Assembly (NCBI GenBank): GCA_050331455.1
Contig: JBHJGV010000059.1
Location: 1 to 51,971, forward strand
Origin: CAYUYV01 sp050331455
GTDB lineage: Bacteria; Pseudomonadota; Alphaproteobacteria; JAJFIK01
Reading direction: 5' to 3'
DNA: 51,971 nucleotides
A model generated the notes under the pieces. That model was given only the letters and a program-made list of their open reading frames with translations. It ran no database searches and was not told the DNA's origin. This document shows, in pieces, positions 35,833 to 43,766 of the stretch. Within the stretch, counting starts at the first letter, position 1. The number at the start of each line of letters is the position of its first letter. The position numbers were made by a program, and so were the translations under genes.

Positions 35833-35876
35833 GAAGCCGCTTTTCGCATCCACAAACCGGAAAGCGGCTTCTTTTG
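35833..35876 (+). terminator. Terminator of the TRL-like lipoprotein gene
   Basis: A perfect 11-bp stem GAAGCCGCTTT (35833-35843) with AAAGCGGCTTC (35861-35871) is followed by TTTT, 36 bases past the stop codon. Confidence 0.85.
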
Positions 35877-35979
35877 TCCTGATGTGTGTGTCCCGATGCA
35901 TTTTGGTGCCGTGCTGGCGCATGCGGCGGGACAACCTGTGACCGTTTGACCGCACGGGATCCCGAGAGGATCAGCGCCA

Positions 35980-38900
35980 TCAAAGAGTCAGCAATCGGGG
36001 CTCACAGGCGCCGGCACGGTCCTTCAGGCGTGCACACAGCGACAAAAGGCGCCCCGCGCCGCCGAGACTGGCAAGGGTCAGGGAAATTCGCCCCGCCGAC
36101 CCCGCGCGCACCCGGCGCAGATGGCGGGTCTCCTCGGGAAAGGCAGCGCGCAACAGGCGCCACTGGGCCCAGGCGCCGAATTCGGACCGGAAGGATCCGA
36201 GGTCCACGGACAAAGCCGGCTGGCCCGGCGCGAGCGTCCGTGCCGCCTCCAATTGGACGTCGTCCACCACCGTCACCCGTTCGGGCGCGACGGTTACCCG
36301 TTGCCATGCGCCGGCGAACGGTCCGGAAACCGGGTCCACGGACAGCACATAATCGCCCGGCGCCACATCCGACATGACGAAAAACCCGTCCAGCGCCACC
36401 GGTTCAGCGTCCAGGACCCGGCCGGTATCGGACAGCAGGCGGACGATCGTGGTTCGCTGAACCGGGCGGATGCCTTCGGGTTCCTTCTGGAACACCTGAC
36501 CTTCGATCTCACCGGTCTGGACCACGGGCAGATCCACGGTCACGGTCTGACCGCGGCGAAGGCGCACGGAATAGCCGGGAACGGCCGGTTTCAGAAAACT
36601 CTCCGCCAACGTCTTATCGGCGATGCGAATGTCGATCCGCCGCCCGGCCGGCAGACCGATCAACACCGCCCGCCCCCCTTTGTCGGTTGCCGCGGTCCGG
36701 CGCTCGCGCACCGCTTCGACCGTCACATCGGCCAGGCGAATCTCGCCTTCATTGGCGATCCCATCCCGATTGAGGTCCACGAAGACATTGGCCTGGACCA
36801 TGCCCCGCCCCGCGAGAGGCGTGTTCGAGAGGACGAGTTCATCGGTGCTGAGGCCAAGGGACAGCCGGGATTGCAGGCTGATCTCCAAATTGTCCGAGGT
36901 GTCATAGGCCACCCGCGGTCCGAAAAAGCCGCGGCCCAGCCGCCAGTCGGCCCGGGCATCAACGGATGTCACATCGGCCGCGAAATTCCGGGCAACCTGG
37001 ACCGACGCCGTTACATTGTCCCACTCCCGCAGGGCCAGCGTCGCATTGGCCGTGATGGGGCGGATATCCGGCGACAGGACGAAATCGGCCGTCCCCCGCA
37101 GCACACTGCGCCCGAACAGGACATTGCCTTGGGCCGCCCCGCCCCAAGTCGTCCGCCTTTGGTCCTGGTCCAGATCGTCAAGGCGCAGGTGCTGCACATC
37201 CGCACCCCAGCCGAAGCGGCCGATCTGGCTTCCCAAGCTGATGGTGTTGGCCAGGCGGCGGGCATTCGGGGCGGCCTGCCAATCAGACTGAAGCGCGTAA
37301 TTGAGCCCCTGGCGCACGAGCACTGGCAATTGACCGTTCATCGACAGGCCCAGATCGATGCGATCCAGCGTTTCGGTTCGGGCGGGCGGCGAGAAATCCT
37401 GGAGCAGGCCCACCGTGCCCCGGATCTGTTGTCCTTTGACCGAGCCGCCAACCAGCATCTCAACGGATGACCCCAGGTCATCGCTCAGCCCGGCCGACGC
37501 ATCGAGCAACACGGGGCCCAGGAAGCGCGTCCCGCGGGCAACAAGGTAATGCTGGCGCTCCGCTTCATTCCGCAGGCTCAAATAACCAAGCTGGACAAAA
37601 CCGGCGGCCGGCAGGGGCACGCTGAGGTCGATGGCCGCCCGGAGGCGCCCCGTTTCCGGCGCCGGTGCGGTCTGGGACAGGTCGATCAGAGTCCGGCCCT
37701 GCTGGGTGAACGACGCGGTGAAGGCGGGCAGCCCGCCCACGCCGGCGCCCGAGGACAGGGGGATCACCCGCGTTTCCTCCTCCACCTGGCCCTGGGGCCC
37801 GTAAAAGACGAGACGAAAGACGTTCTGCCCCGGGAACAATTGCACTTCGCGAAATTCGTACCGGCCATCGGGGTTCTGGCCTTCAAAGCCGATCAGAATC
37901 GCGTTGCGATAAAGCTCCACATCCCAGCCGACCGTCACGTCGCCGATGATCTCCGTAACGCCGATGGCGGCGCCCTGCTCGCCGGACAGATTGGTGATGA
38001 CGACACCCCGCTCCTCCACATTCCCGCCGAGCACAGGGAGGCGTGCTGTGCGGACATCCCCCACGGCAATCCCCGAGAGCGGTTGGCGCGGCGCGACGAC
38101 GCGCAGGTCATCCCGCTCCAGGCGCAGGCGCGCATTGGTCAGGCCGTCCTGGTTATTTCCGGCCACAAAGACGGTGCTGGAGGCATAGAGCAGGTCGCCG
38201 CCGCCCTGGATGGAAGCGCGGCCGAAAGCCCCTGCGCCGCCGGCAGCCTGCCGATAGCCACCGACCGCCTGCACATCGAGATTGGGCGGGGCAACGGCAG
38301 AGGGGGGAGCATCGACGGGCGGCAGGGGCGCTGTGGACCCCGTGGCATCGGACAAACGCTCGAAACGCCGGACCCGGGTCAGATGGTCCTCGATGGGCAG
38401 CCGGGAGACGGAACTCAGCCGGGCCTTCTGGCGCAAGAGATCGACATTGATCTCCAGTCCGAACCAGGCCTCCAGCAAGTCCGCATGGACGAGCATGCCG
38501 TCCGCGCCGAGGAGCACCTGCCCCACCGGCCAGGATACAGTCTGCCCACGGACGACGGCCCTGCGGGCTTCGAAATCGAGGGAAAAGCGGGCGTTGGGCG
38601 TGCGGAACCAGCCCCTGGCCAGGCCTTTCGTCTCGTCGACCTCAATGGCGAAATCGACCGCTTCGACGAATTCCGTAAGGTTGAACAACACGCTTCGCCC
38701 GGCCTTGACGCCGAGAAGACCCGTGGCGAGCAGCAGACGCTTCAACTCCAGATCCAAAAACAGGACTTCACCGTCCGGGATCAGCCCCTGGGCCGCCCGC
38801 CCCGAAATCGCCGGCCCGTAATGGCCCTTCATGCGCTCCAGGAATGTCTGTCTCAGGCGCTCACGCGGGGTGAGGGGCTGACCCAGCGCACCTGTGTCAC

Positions 38901-39147
38901 CATCAGGGGCTGCGGATCCATTGGGCGACCGCCCGGACCCTGGCGCCTCGCCGGGCCCAGCGCCTTGTGACCCAGGCAAAGTGAGGACGGGAAGATCGTC
39001 GAGGGAGCGCCCCTCCAGGTCATCGCTTTGACCCTGGGCAAAGCCCGCATAGGCCGACAGCAGCATGCCGAGGGCGGCGGCGCATGACCGCCTGCCCCAA
39101 CACCACGCCGTCGCGCGGCGAGTGGCGGACCGACACCCCGTCTGCAT
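35980..39147 (-). CDS. Giant usher-like outer-membrane protein with SdrD/CnaB-like modules and C-terminal SPOR-like domain
   Basis: 1055 residues. Arg-rich signal peptide (about 1-38), a Gly/Pro linker (55-95), and a two-part N-terminal domain (about 125-245, with DFAIEVDETKGLARGWF and LLEAWFGLEINVDLLRQKARL). A long beta-rich usher-like region follows (about 285-775; family-like string EFREVQLFPGQNVFRLVFYGP at 431-451). Then come CnaB/SdrD-type modules (about 783-965), the first with a calcium-loop-like DLNRDGIANEGE at 791-802. A SPOR-like end (about 979-1052, VDLGSFRSEFGAWAQWRLL) closes the protein. ATG at 39147 with GGGAGGA. No chaperone or pilin genes adjoin it, so it is not a standard chaperone-usher system. 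The divergent neighbour has a related C-terminal domain. Confidence 0.8.
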   Translation of the reverse strand: MQTGCRSATRRATAWCWGRRSCAAALGMLLSAYAGFAQGQSDDLEGRSLDDLPVLTLPGSQGAGPGEAPGSGRSPNGSAAPDGDTGALGQPLTPRERLRQTFLERMKGHYGPAISGRAAQGLIPDGEVLFLDLELKRLLLATGLLGVKAGRSVLFNLTEFVEAVDFAIEVDETKGLARGWFRTPNARFSLDFEARRAVVRGQTVSWPVGQVLLGADGMLVHADLLEAWFGLEINVDLLRQKARLSSVSRLPIEDHLTRVRRFERLSDATGSTAPLPPVDAPPSAVAPPNLDVQAVGGYRQAAGGAGAFGRASIQGGGDLLYASSTVFVAGNNQDGLTNARLRLERDDLRVVAPRQPLSGIAVGDVRTARLPVLGGNVEERGVVITNLSGEQGAAIGVTEIIGDVTVGWDVELYRNAILIGFEGQNPDGRYEFREVQLFPGQNVFRLVFYGPQGQVEEETRVIPLSSGAGVGGLPAFTASFTQQGRTLIDLSQTAPAPETGRLRAAIDLSVPLPAAGFVQLGYLSLRNEAERQHYLVARGTRFLGPVLLDASAGLSDDLGSSVEMLVGGSVKGQQIRGTVGLLQDFSPPARTETLDRIDLGLSMNGQLPVLVRQGLNYALQSDWQAAPNARRLANTISLGSQIGRFGWGADVQHLRLDDLDQDQRRTTWGGAAQGNVLFGRSVLRGTADFVLSPDIRPITANATLALREWDNVTASVQVARNFAADVTSVDARADWRLGRGFFGPRVAYDTSDNLEISLQSRLSLGLSTDELVLSNTPLAGRGMVQANVFVDLNRDGIANEGEIRLADVTVEAVRERRTAATDKGGRAVLIGLPAGRRIDIRIADKTLAESFLKPAVPGYSVRLRRGQTVTVDLPVVQTGEIEGQVFQKEPEGIRPVQRTTIVRLLSDTGRVLDAEPVALDGFFVMSDVAPGDYVLSVDPVSGPFAGAWQRVTVAPERVTVVDDVQLEAARTLAPGQPALSVDLGSFRSEFGAWAQWRLLRAAFPEETRHLRRVRAGSAGRISLTLASLGGAGRLLSLCARLKDRAGACEPRLLTL

Positions 39148-39366
39148 CGGGCTCCTCCCGCACCGGTTCCGCCCGGCCGGACCGGGCCCGCAAGGGTGCT
39201 TAACACCCCGTCAACCCATGCCAAGCTTTCCTTAAGGATGACTGAATCGCGCCCGCCCCTGATGGTGGAGGGGGCGGGGGCGGTCAACGATTTGGGGATC
39301 GGCGCATCGCAGTGGCGGGGTGGACGGCCCGGCCCTGCGGGACATGACCGATGGACGATCCAAACG

Positions 39367-40449
39367 ATGATGGCGCCTCACCGCATCAGGAGCTGGAGCC
39401 GGCTGTGCCGCACGGTCCTTGTCCTGATGGCCGGTGCGGTTGTCGGATCCTGTGCCGGCGGCGGACCGACGACGCAGGCCGGAACCGCCACGGCGGAGAA
39501 CGCAAAGGGCGACCCCTTCGAGAACATTGATCAGAACCCCGTCAAATCCTTGAAACAAATCAAGGATGATGCCCAGAGGGTCGCGGCGGATTTGGGGCTC
39601 GAGGGGCCCGAACGGGATGTGGCGGTCATCCAGTCTCAGTTCGATCAGATTTACCCCAGCCTGCAACGGCTGCTGATCATCGAGGAGGACATCCGGAAAC
39701 TGCTCGCGATCCTGGGCGATCTGCCGGCGGAGCCGCTTGGCCTGAGCGACCAGGACCTCACCGCCGGGCCGCAACAAAGGGACAGTCTCACCGCTGCATC
39801 TGCGCCGACAGGCGGCGCCGATCCCGTGGACCCGTCACTGGAAGGCGAGACCCTTGAGATCGGTCAGCCCAATGGTTCCTTGAAGCGCGAGGCGCCATCT
39901 CCCACGCCGCCTCCGGCTCTTCCGGCTCCCCTCCCGGACATTGTCCTGCAACGGACCGACGCGCCCCCGGACGCTGCGGGCCCGCCCACTCCGCCGCCCG
40001 CGTCCCGTCCCCGGGCCCCTGCATCGGCCATGGGCGTGCCGGCCATGGGTGTGCCGGACATGTCCGGACCGGACCGCCGCACAGACCCCGTGCCGGTGGA
40101 GGACATTCCCATCGAGGATGTCTGGAGCCCGGATGCGGGCGCCGCAGCACCGGCGCAGCCGTCTTCCCTCGTGACGGATACGGCGCCGTGGGGGGTCCAT
40201 CTGGGCACGTATGGCCTAAAGGATTCCGCGCGCCGGGACCTTGTCCTTATGCGGAGGGATTTTGGTGATGCCCTGGCGGGTCTGACGCCCCGTCTTCTGA
40301 CCCTGCGCGCCCGATCGAAGAAAAGGCCGCTCAATCGCCTGATCCTTGGTCCCCTCGCGAGCCGCGCGGCAGCCGCCGCGCTGTGCAGTCGCCTCACAGC
40401 GCGCGACCGGTACTGCAAGCCCATGCTTTTCGAGGGCAGCCCCTTCTGA
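39367..40449 (+). CDS. Lipoprotein with C-terminal SPOR-like domain
   Basis: 360 residues from the ATG at 39367 (or the adjacent ATG at 39370). A basic N-terminus and hydrophobic segment end in lipobox VGSC (C29). A helical segment (about 55-115: DPFENIDQNPVKSLKQIKDD, then LQRLLIIEEDIRKLLAILGDL) looks like a coiled coil. A Pro-rich linker follows (about 178-225), then MGVPxMGVP repeats. The protein ends in a SPOR-like domain (about 276-354: WGVHLGTYGLKDSARRDLVLMRR, LILGPLASRAAAAALCSRL). SPOR domains bind denuded peptidoglycan at the septum. It reads divergently from the usher-like gene, 219 bases between starts. Confidence 0.82.
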   Translation: MMAPHRIRSWSRLCRTVLVLMAGAVVGSCAGGGPTTQAGTATAENAKGDPFENIDQNPVKSLKQIKDDAQRVAADLGLEGPERDVAVIQSQFDQIYPSLQRLLIIEEDIRKLLAILGDLPAEPLGLSDQDLTAGPQQRDSLTAASAPTGGADPVDPSLEGETLEIGQPNGSLKREAPSPTPPPALPAPLPDIVLQRTDAPPDAAGPPTPPPASRPRAPASAMGVPAMGVPDMSGPDRRTDPVPVEDIPIEDVWSPDAGAAAPAQPSSLVTDTAPWGVHLGTYGLKDSARRDLVLMRRDFGDALAGLTPRLLTLRARSKKRPLNRLILGPLASRAAAAALCSRLTARDRYCKPMLFEGSPF

Positions 40450-41164
40450 CAAAAGCTGCATGCGGAATATTTTATGCCAATTGACGGATCGCTCAGGAGG
40501 CGATCAATTCAATGATCAAGCATGACGGGCAAGCCGCCGCGATCCATCGGCGACAGGACGATGTGGCGTCCGATAGTGCCAGCGCCGCCGGTCACGAGGA
40601 CAGCCCATTGCGATGCTTCAGCACAGGACCCTCACACGACGCACAACGGGAGTGACCTTGCGGGACTGTAAGGTTTTACCAGTCGATTTCGGCCCGCTGA
40701 CATCGCGATCCGGCACAGGCCTCCCGGTTCATACACGCCCCAAACCCAGACGGTTTCCGGAAAAAACACTGACCCGAAATCAAAAACCCAGCCAGGGCAT
40801 ACCGGCTGATCGGCCACTGGCAATCAAGCCCCCCCGCCGCTCAATCGATAGGCACTGTCTTGAAATAGGGGGCCATCGCAGATTGAGCGTATGACTGCTG
40901 CATAGCCCGCTTTTGCACTCGCAGACGGGACGAAGGCGACCCGGGTGACAGATTTTTTAGAGCGCGGCACGCTTGCCCACAGACCCTTTGTGCTGCCATG
41001 CACTATCTTACATATGGCCGGGCGTTCGCTGGCGGAGCGAACCGGGTTGTGGATCCCCCGAGGATACGACGCTGGTGAACCAATCATCGGCGTTGGGGCT
41101 GTCGGAGGAAGGGTGAGCGCGGGACAGCGGGCTGTTCCGTCGACATGAGGGGTGGACGACAGAC
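40450..41164. other. Intergenic region with galE remnant
   Basis: About 715 bases. The left part holds a short UDP-glucose 4-epimerase fragment on the minus strand. The rest shows no coding frame with family resemblance and presumably contains the promoter of the FAD oxidoreductase gene. Confidence 0.6.
40509..40619 (-). pseudogene. N-terminal remnant of a GalE-like NAD-dependent epimerase
   Basis: In one minus-strand frame about 32 codons read AVLVTGGAGTIGRHIVLSPM, then DRGGLPVMLDH and a stop at 40509. This matches the first beta-alpha-beta of UDP-glucose 4-epimerases (VLVTGGAGYIGSH ... LLDRG ... VVLDN), including the NAD-binding GGAGxIG. There is no in-frame start codon with a ribosome site, and nothing downstream continues the protein. 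It is therefore a decayed fragment, adjacent to a sugar-modifying type oxidoreductase. Confidence 0.6.
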
Positions 41165-42598
41165 ATGTCTTTGAGCGAACACGAGCCGGGCCAGACCATT
41201 GTCATCGGCGCCGGACCGGCGGGCTTGTCCGCAGCATACGAGTTGGCGCGAAACGATATACAACCGATTGTCTTTGAGCAGGACGACATTGTCGGCGGGA
41301 TTTCCCGGACCCAGTGCTACAAAGGGTATCACTTCGACATGGGCGGCCACCGGTTCTTCACCAAGTCCAAGGAGGTGAACCGGATGTGGCGCGAGGTTCT
41401 CGGCGAGGCTTTTCTCCTGCGCCCGCGCCTGTCTCGGATCTATTACGAGTCGAAATTCTATTCCTACCCGCCGCAAATGATGAATGCGTTTCGCGGATTT
41501 GGCCTCGTCAAGAGCGTGGACGTGGTCGCGAGCTATGTCCGCTGGCAGATGTTCCCGCACCGCAAGGTCGAGACCTTCGAACATTGGGTCACGAATGCCT
41601 TCGGCCGGCGTCTTTTCCAGATCTTTTTCAAGACCTATACGGAAAAGGTCTGGGGCATGGGCTGCGATGAACTCCGCGCCGAATGGGCGGCTCAGCGCAT
41701 CAAGAACCTGTCCCTGCGCACGGTCGCCCTCAACATGGTGAAGAAGGGCGCCGGAAAGGCCAAGTCGCTGATCGAACAGTTCCACTATCCGCGCCAGGGC
41801 CCGGGCATGATGTGGCGCGCCTTTTCCGACCATGTGGAAGCCAAGGGCGGACGTGTGCACCTGAACACGAGCGTCGATCGCATCGAGCATGAAGGCGGCC
41901 GCGTCACGGCCGTCGCCGTCACCCGGGATGGTCAGCAGGACACCGTGCCCGTGGATCAGCTCTATTCGAGCACACCGGTTACCACATTGATCCGCATGCT
42001 GAGCCCGCAACCACCCGCCGAGATCATGAAGGCGGCGGACACGCTGCGGTATCGCGATTTCCTGACCGTCTGCCTGATCTTGGACAAGGACGATCTGTTC
42101 CCGGACAACTGGATCTACATTCATGACAGCGCGGTGCAGGTGGGGCGCATCCAGAACTTCAAGAACTGGAGCCCGCATATGGTCCCCGACCAGAAGACGT
42201 CGAGCCTAGGCCTCGAATATTTCTGCAATCAGGGTGATGAGCTTTGGACCAAGACGGACGCTGAGCTTATCGAACTGGCCTCCAATGAGCTTGAAACCAT
42301 AGGCCTTGCGTCCAAGAAGGATGTCACCGACGGCGTGGTCTATCGCATTCCCTACGCCTATCCGGTCTATGATGCGGACTACCGGGACGCTCTTGATACG
42401 CTCAAGGATTATCTCGAGACGTTCGAAAACCTCCAGACTGTCGGACGCAACGGCCTGCACCGCTACAACAACCAGGACCACTCCATGCTCACGGGCGTCT
42501 ACGCCGTGCGCAACGTCCTCGGCCAGTCGGATGTGGATGTGTGGAAGATCAACGGCGAGGATGACTACCACGAGGAAATCGTGGAGCACGACAAGTGA
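41165..42598 (+). CDS. FAD-dependent oxidoreductase of amine-oxidase/UDP-galactopyranose-mutase-like type
   Basis: 477 residues. An N-terminal dinucleotide motif (IVIGAGPAGLSAAYEL) is followed by FEQDDIVGGISRTQCYKGYHFDMGGHRFF split across the FAD contact region. Mid-protein FKTYTEKVWGMGCDELRAEWAAQRI and a C-terminal GRNGLHRYNNQDHSMLTG complete the FAD site. This family is frequent in exopolysaccharide and capsule loci, and several members are annotated as protoporphyrinogen-oxidase-like or UGM-like. The substrate is unknown; the galE remnant next door hints at a lost nucleotide-sugar cluster. Confidence 0.88.
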   Translation: MSLSEHEPGQTIVIGAGPAGLSAAYELARNDIQPIVFEQDDIVGGISRTQCYKGYHFDMGGHRFFTKSKEVNRMWREVLGEAFLLRPRLSRIYYESKFYSYPPQMMNAFRGFGLVKSVDVVASYVRWQMFPHRKVETFEHWVTNAFGRRLFQIFFKTYTEKVWGMGCDELRAEWAAQRIKNLSLRTVALNMVKKGAGKAKSLIEQFHYPRQGPGMMWRAFSDHVEAKGGRVHLNTSVDRIEHEGGRVTAVAVTRDGQQDTVPVDQLYSSTPVTTLIRMLSPQPPAEIMKAADTLRYRDFLTVCLILDKDDLFPDNWIYIHDSAVQVGRIQNFKNWSPHMVPDQKTSSLGLEYFCNQGDELWTKTDAELIELASNELETIGLASKKDVTDGVVYRIPYAYPVYDADYRDALDTLKDYLETFENLQTVGRNGLHRYNNQDHSMLTGVYAVRNVLGQSDVDVWKINGEDDYHEEIVEHDK

Positions 42599-42693
42599 AT
42601 TGACCGGGCACCAGCCTCAGAGCCGTGAATTCCTGATCCGTGCCAACCACGGTAAGCTTCATGCCTCACACTTATGGATCTGAGGAGGCGCCC

Positions 42694-43218
42694 ATGACAG
42701 CGGTTTGGAACGGCACGGATCGGACTCGAATAGGGTTGGCGCTGGTCGCTGCGTTCGTTTTGAGCATGCTCGTGGCATCCGCGCCCGCGCGGGCCGCCTC
42801 CAGCGATGGGGATCGGGCGGCCGTCCTGTCCGTGGCGGAGCGGCTGTTCGAGGCCATCAACACCCAGGATCCGGCTCTTTGGAACAGTCTGGTCCTGAAA
42901 GATGCCACGATTGCCCGGACGCAGCCGGATCCGGCCGGGGGCTTTCGGATCGACCGCATGGTCGCGGCCGATATGGCGGCGCGACTCAAGCCCGGCCCCG
43001 AGCCCTATCGCGAGCGGTTCACGGCGGAGCCTACGGTCCTGATCCGGGGCGCCATCGCCGTTGTGTGGGGCGACTATGACTTCTGGATCGGCGACACGTT
43101 TTCCCATTGCTGGGTCGATGCCATCGACCTGTTGAAGATCGACGGCCGCTGGATGGTCAGTAATCTGATGTGGACCATGGAGCGCGAGGGCTGTCCCACC
43201 GCGCCTCCAGCCCGCTGA
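42694..43218 (+). CDS. Secreted NTF2-fold (SnoaL/DUF4440-like) protein
   Basis: 174 residues from the ATG at 42694 with a GAGGAGG site; upstream ATGs lack one. A signal peptide (about 12-35, cleavage near ARA) is followed by an NTF2-like domain: VLSVAERLFEAINTQDPALWNSLVLKDA, then AVVWGDYDFWIG, and HCWVDAIDLLKIDGRWMVSNLMW. Such domains act as enzymes, binding modules or immunity-like factors, so function stays open. It follows the FAD oxidoreductase by 95 bases and converges on rpmE. Confidence 0.85.
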   Translation: MTAVWNGTDRTRIGLALVAAFVLSMLVASAPARAASSDGDRAAVLSVAERLFEAINTQDPALWNSLVLKDATIARTQPDPAGGFRIDRMVAADMAARLKPGPEPYRERFTAEPTVLIRGAIAVVWGDYDFWIGDTFSHCWVDAIDLLKIDGRWMVSNLMWTMEREGCPTAPPAR

Positions 43219-43239
43219 CAGCGTTTCGGGGCGAGCGTC

Positions 43240-43461
43240 TTATTTGACGAAGCCTTTGAACTTGTCCTTGAAGCGGCTGACCCGTCCACCGCGGTCGAGC
43301 AGCGTTTGCTGGCCGCCGGTCCAGGCCGGGTGGGATGTGGGATCAATATCGAGCTGCAGGCTGTCGCCCGCTGATCCGTAGGTGGAGCGGGTCTGGAATG
43401 TCGTCCCGTCGGTCATGACCACCGTGATCATGTGGTAATCGGGGTGGGTGTCCTTTTTCAT
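43240..43461 (-). CDS. rpmE: 50S ribosomal protein L31
   Basis: 73 residues from the ATG at 43461 (MKKDTHPDYHMITVVMTDG), matching L31 of alphaproteobacteria with the C-terminal RGGRVSRFKDKFKGF. No CxxC zinc pairs are present, so this is the zinc-independent form. A longer in-frame extension upstream is not conserved. Read toward the NTF2-fold gene with 21 bases between the stops. Confidence 0.95.
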   Translation of the reverse strand: MKKDTHPDYHMITVVMTDGTTFQTRSTYGSAGDSLQLDIDPTSHPAWTGGQQTLLDRGGRVSRFKDKFKGFVK

Positions 43462-43766
43462 TGCAATAAACCCTCGCGGTGCCCGGCCCGGCGGACATCC
43501 ATCCTTCCAATCGTGGCGTGAAACCGTGGGAAAGGGCGACATGCATCCTGGGCACAGGTCCAAACACTGTGTTCAGGACCGTTTTACCGCCGCATGATGC
43601 CGCTTGCCTCACTCGAGCAGGCAGGCCATTTCCTCAATGAGCGACAATCACTACTGCCTGGGCGAGAGCGTTTCAAGCGGCTCTTCCGGCCAGTCCGCCT
43701 CCCATTCCCGATCGAGGACCGGAGCGGCTCCGCCAGCAGTCATCGCAAGAAGGAGCACCATCGGCA
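43462..43766. other. Divergent promoter region, rpmE / ABC exporter
   Basis: About 305 bases between two divergent starts. No further gene seen. A GAAGGAG-type ribosome site lies just before the exporter ATG. Confidence 0.5.

Noticed and set aside
37549..38970. A 473-codon plus-strand frame opposite the usher-like gene
   Set aside because: The minus-strand frame has a signal peptide, ribosome site and recognisable domains; the plus frame has none.
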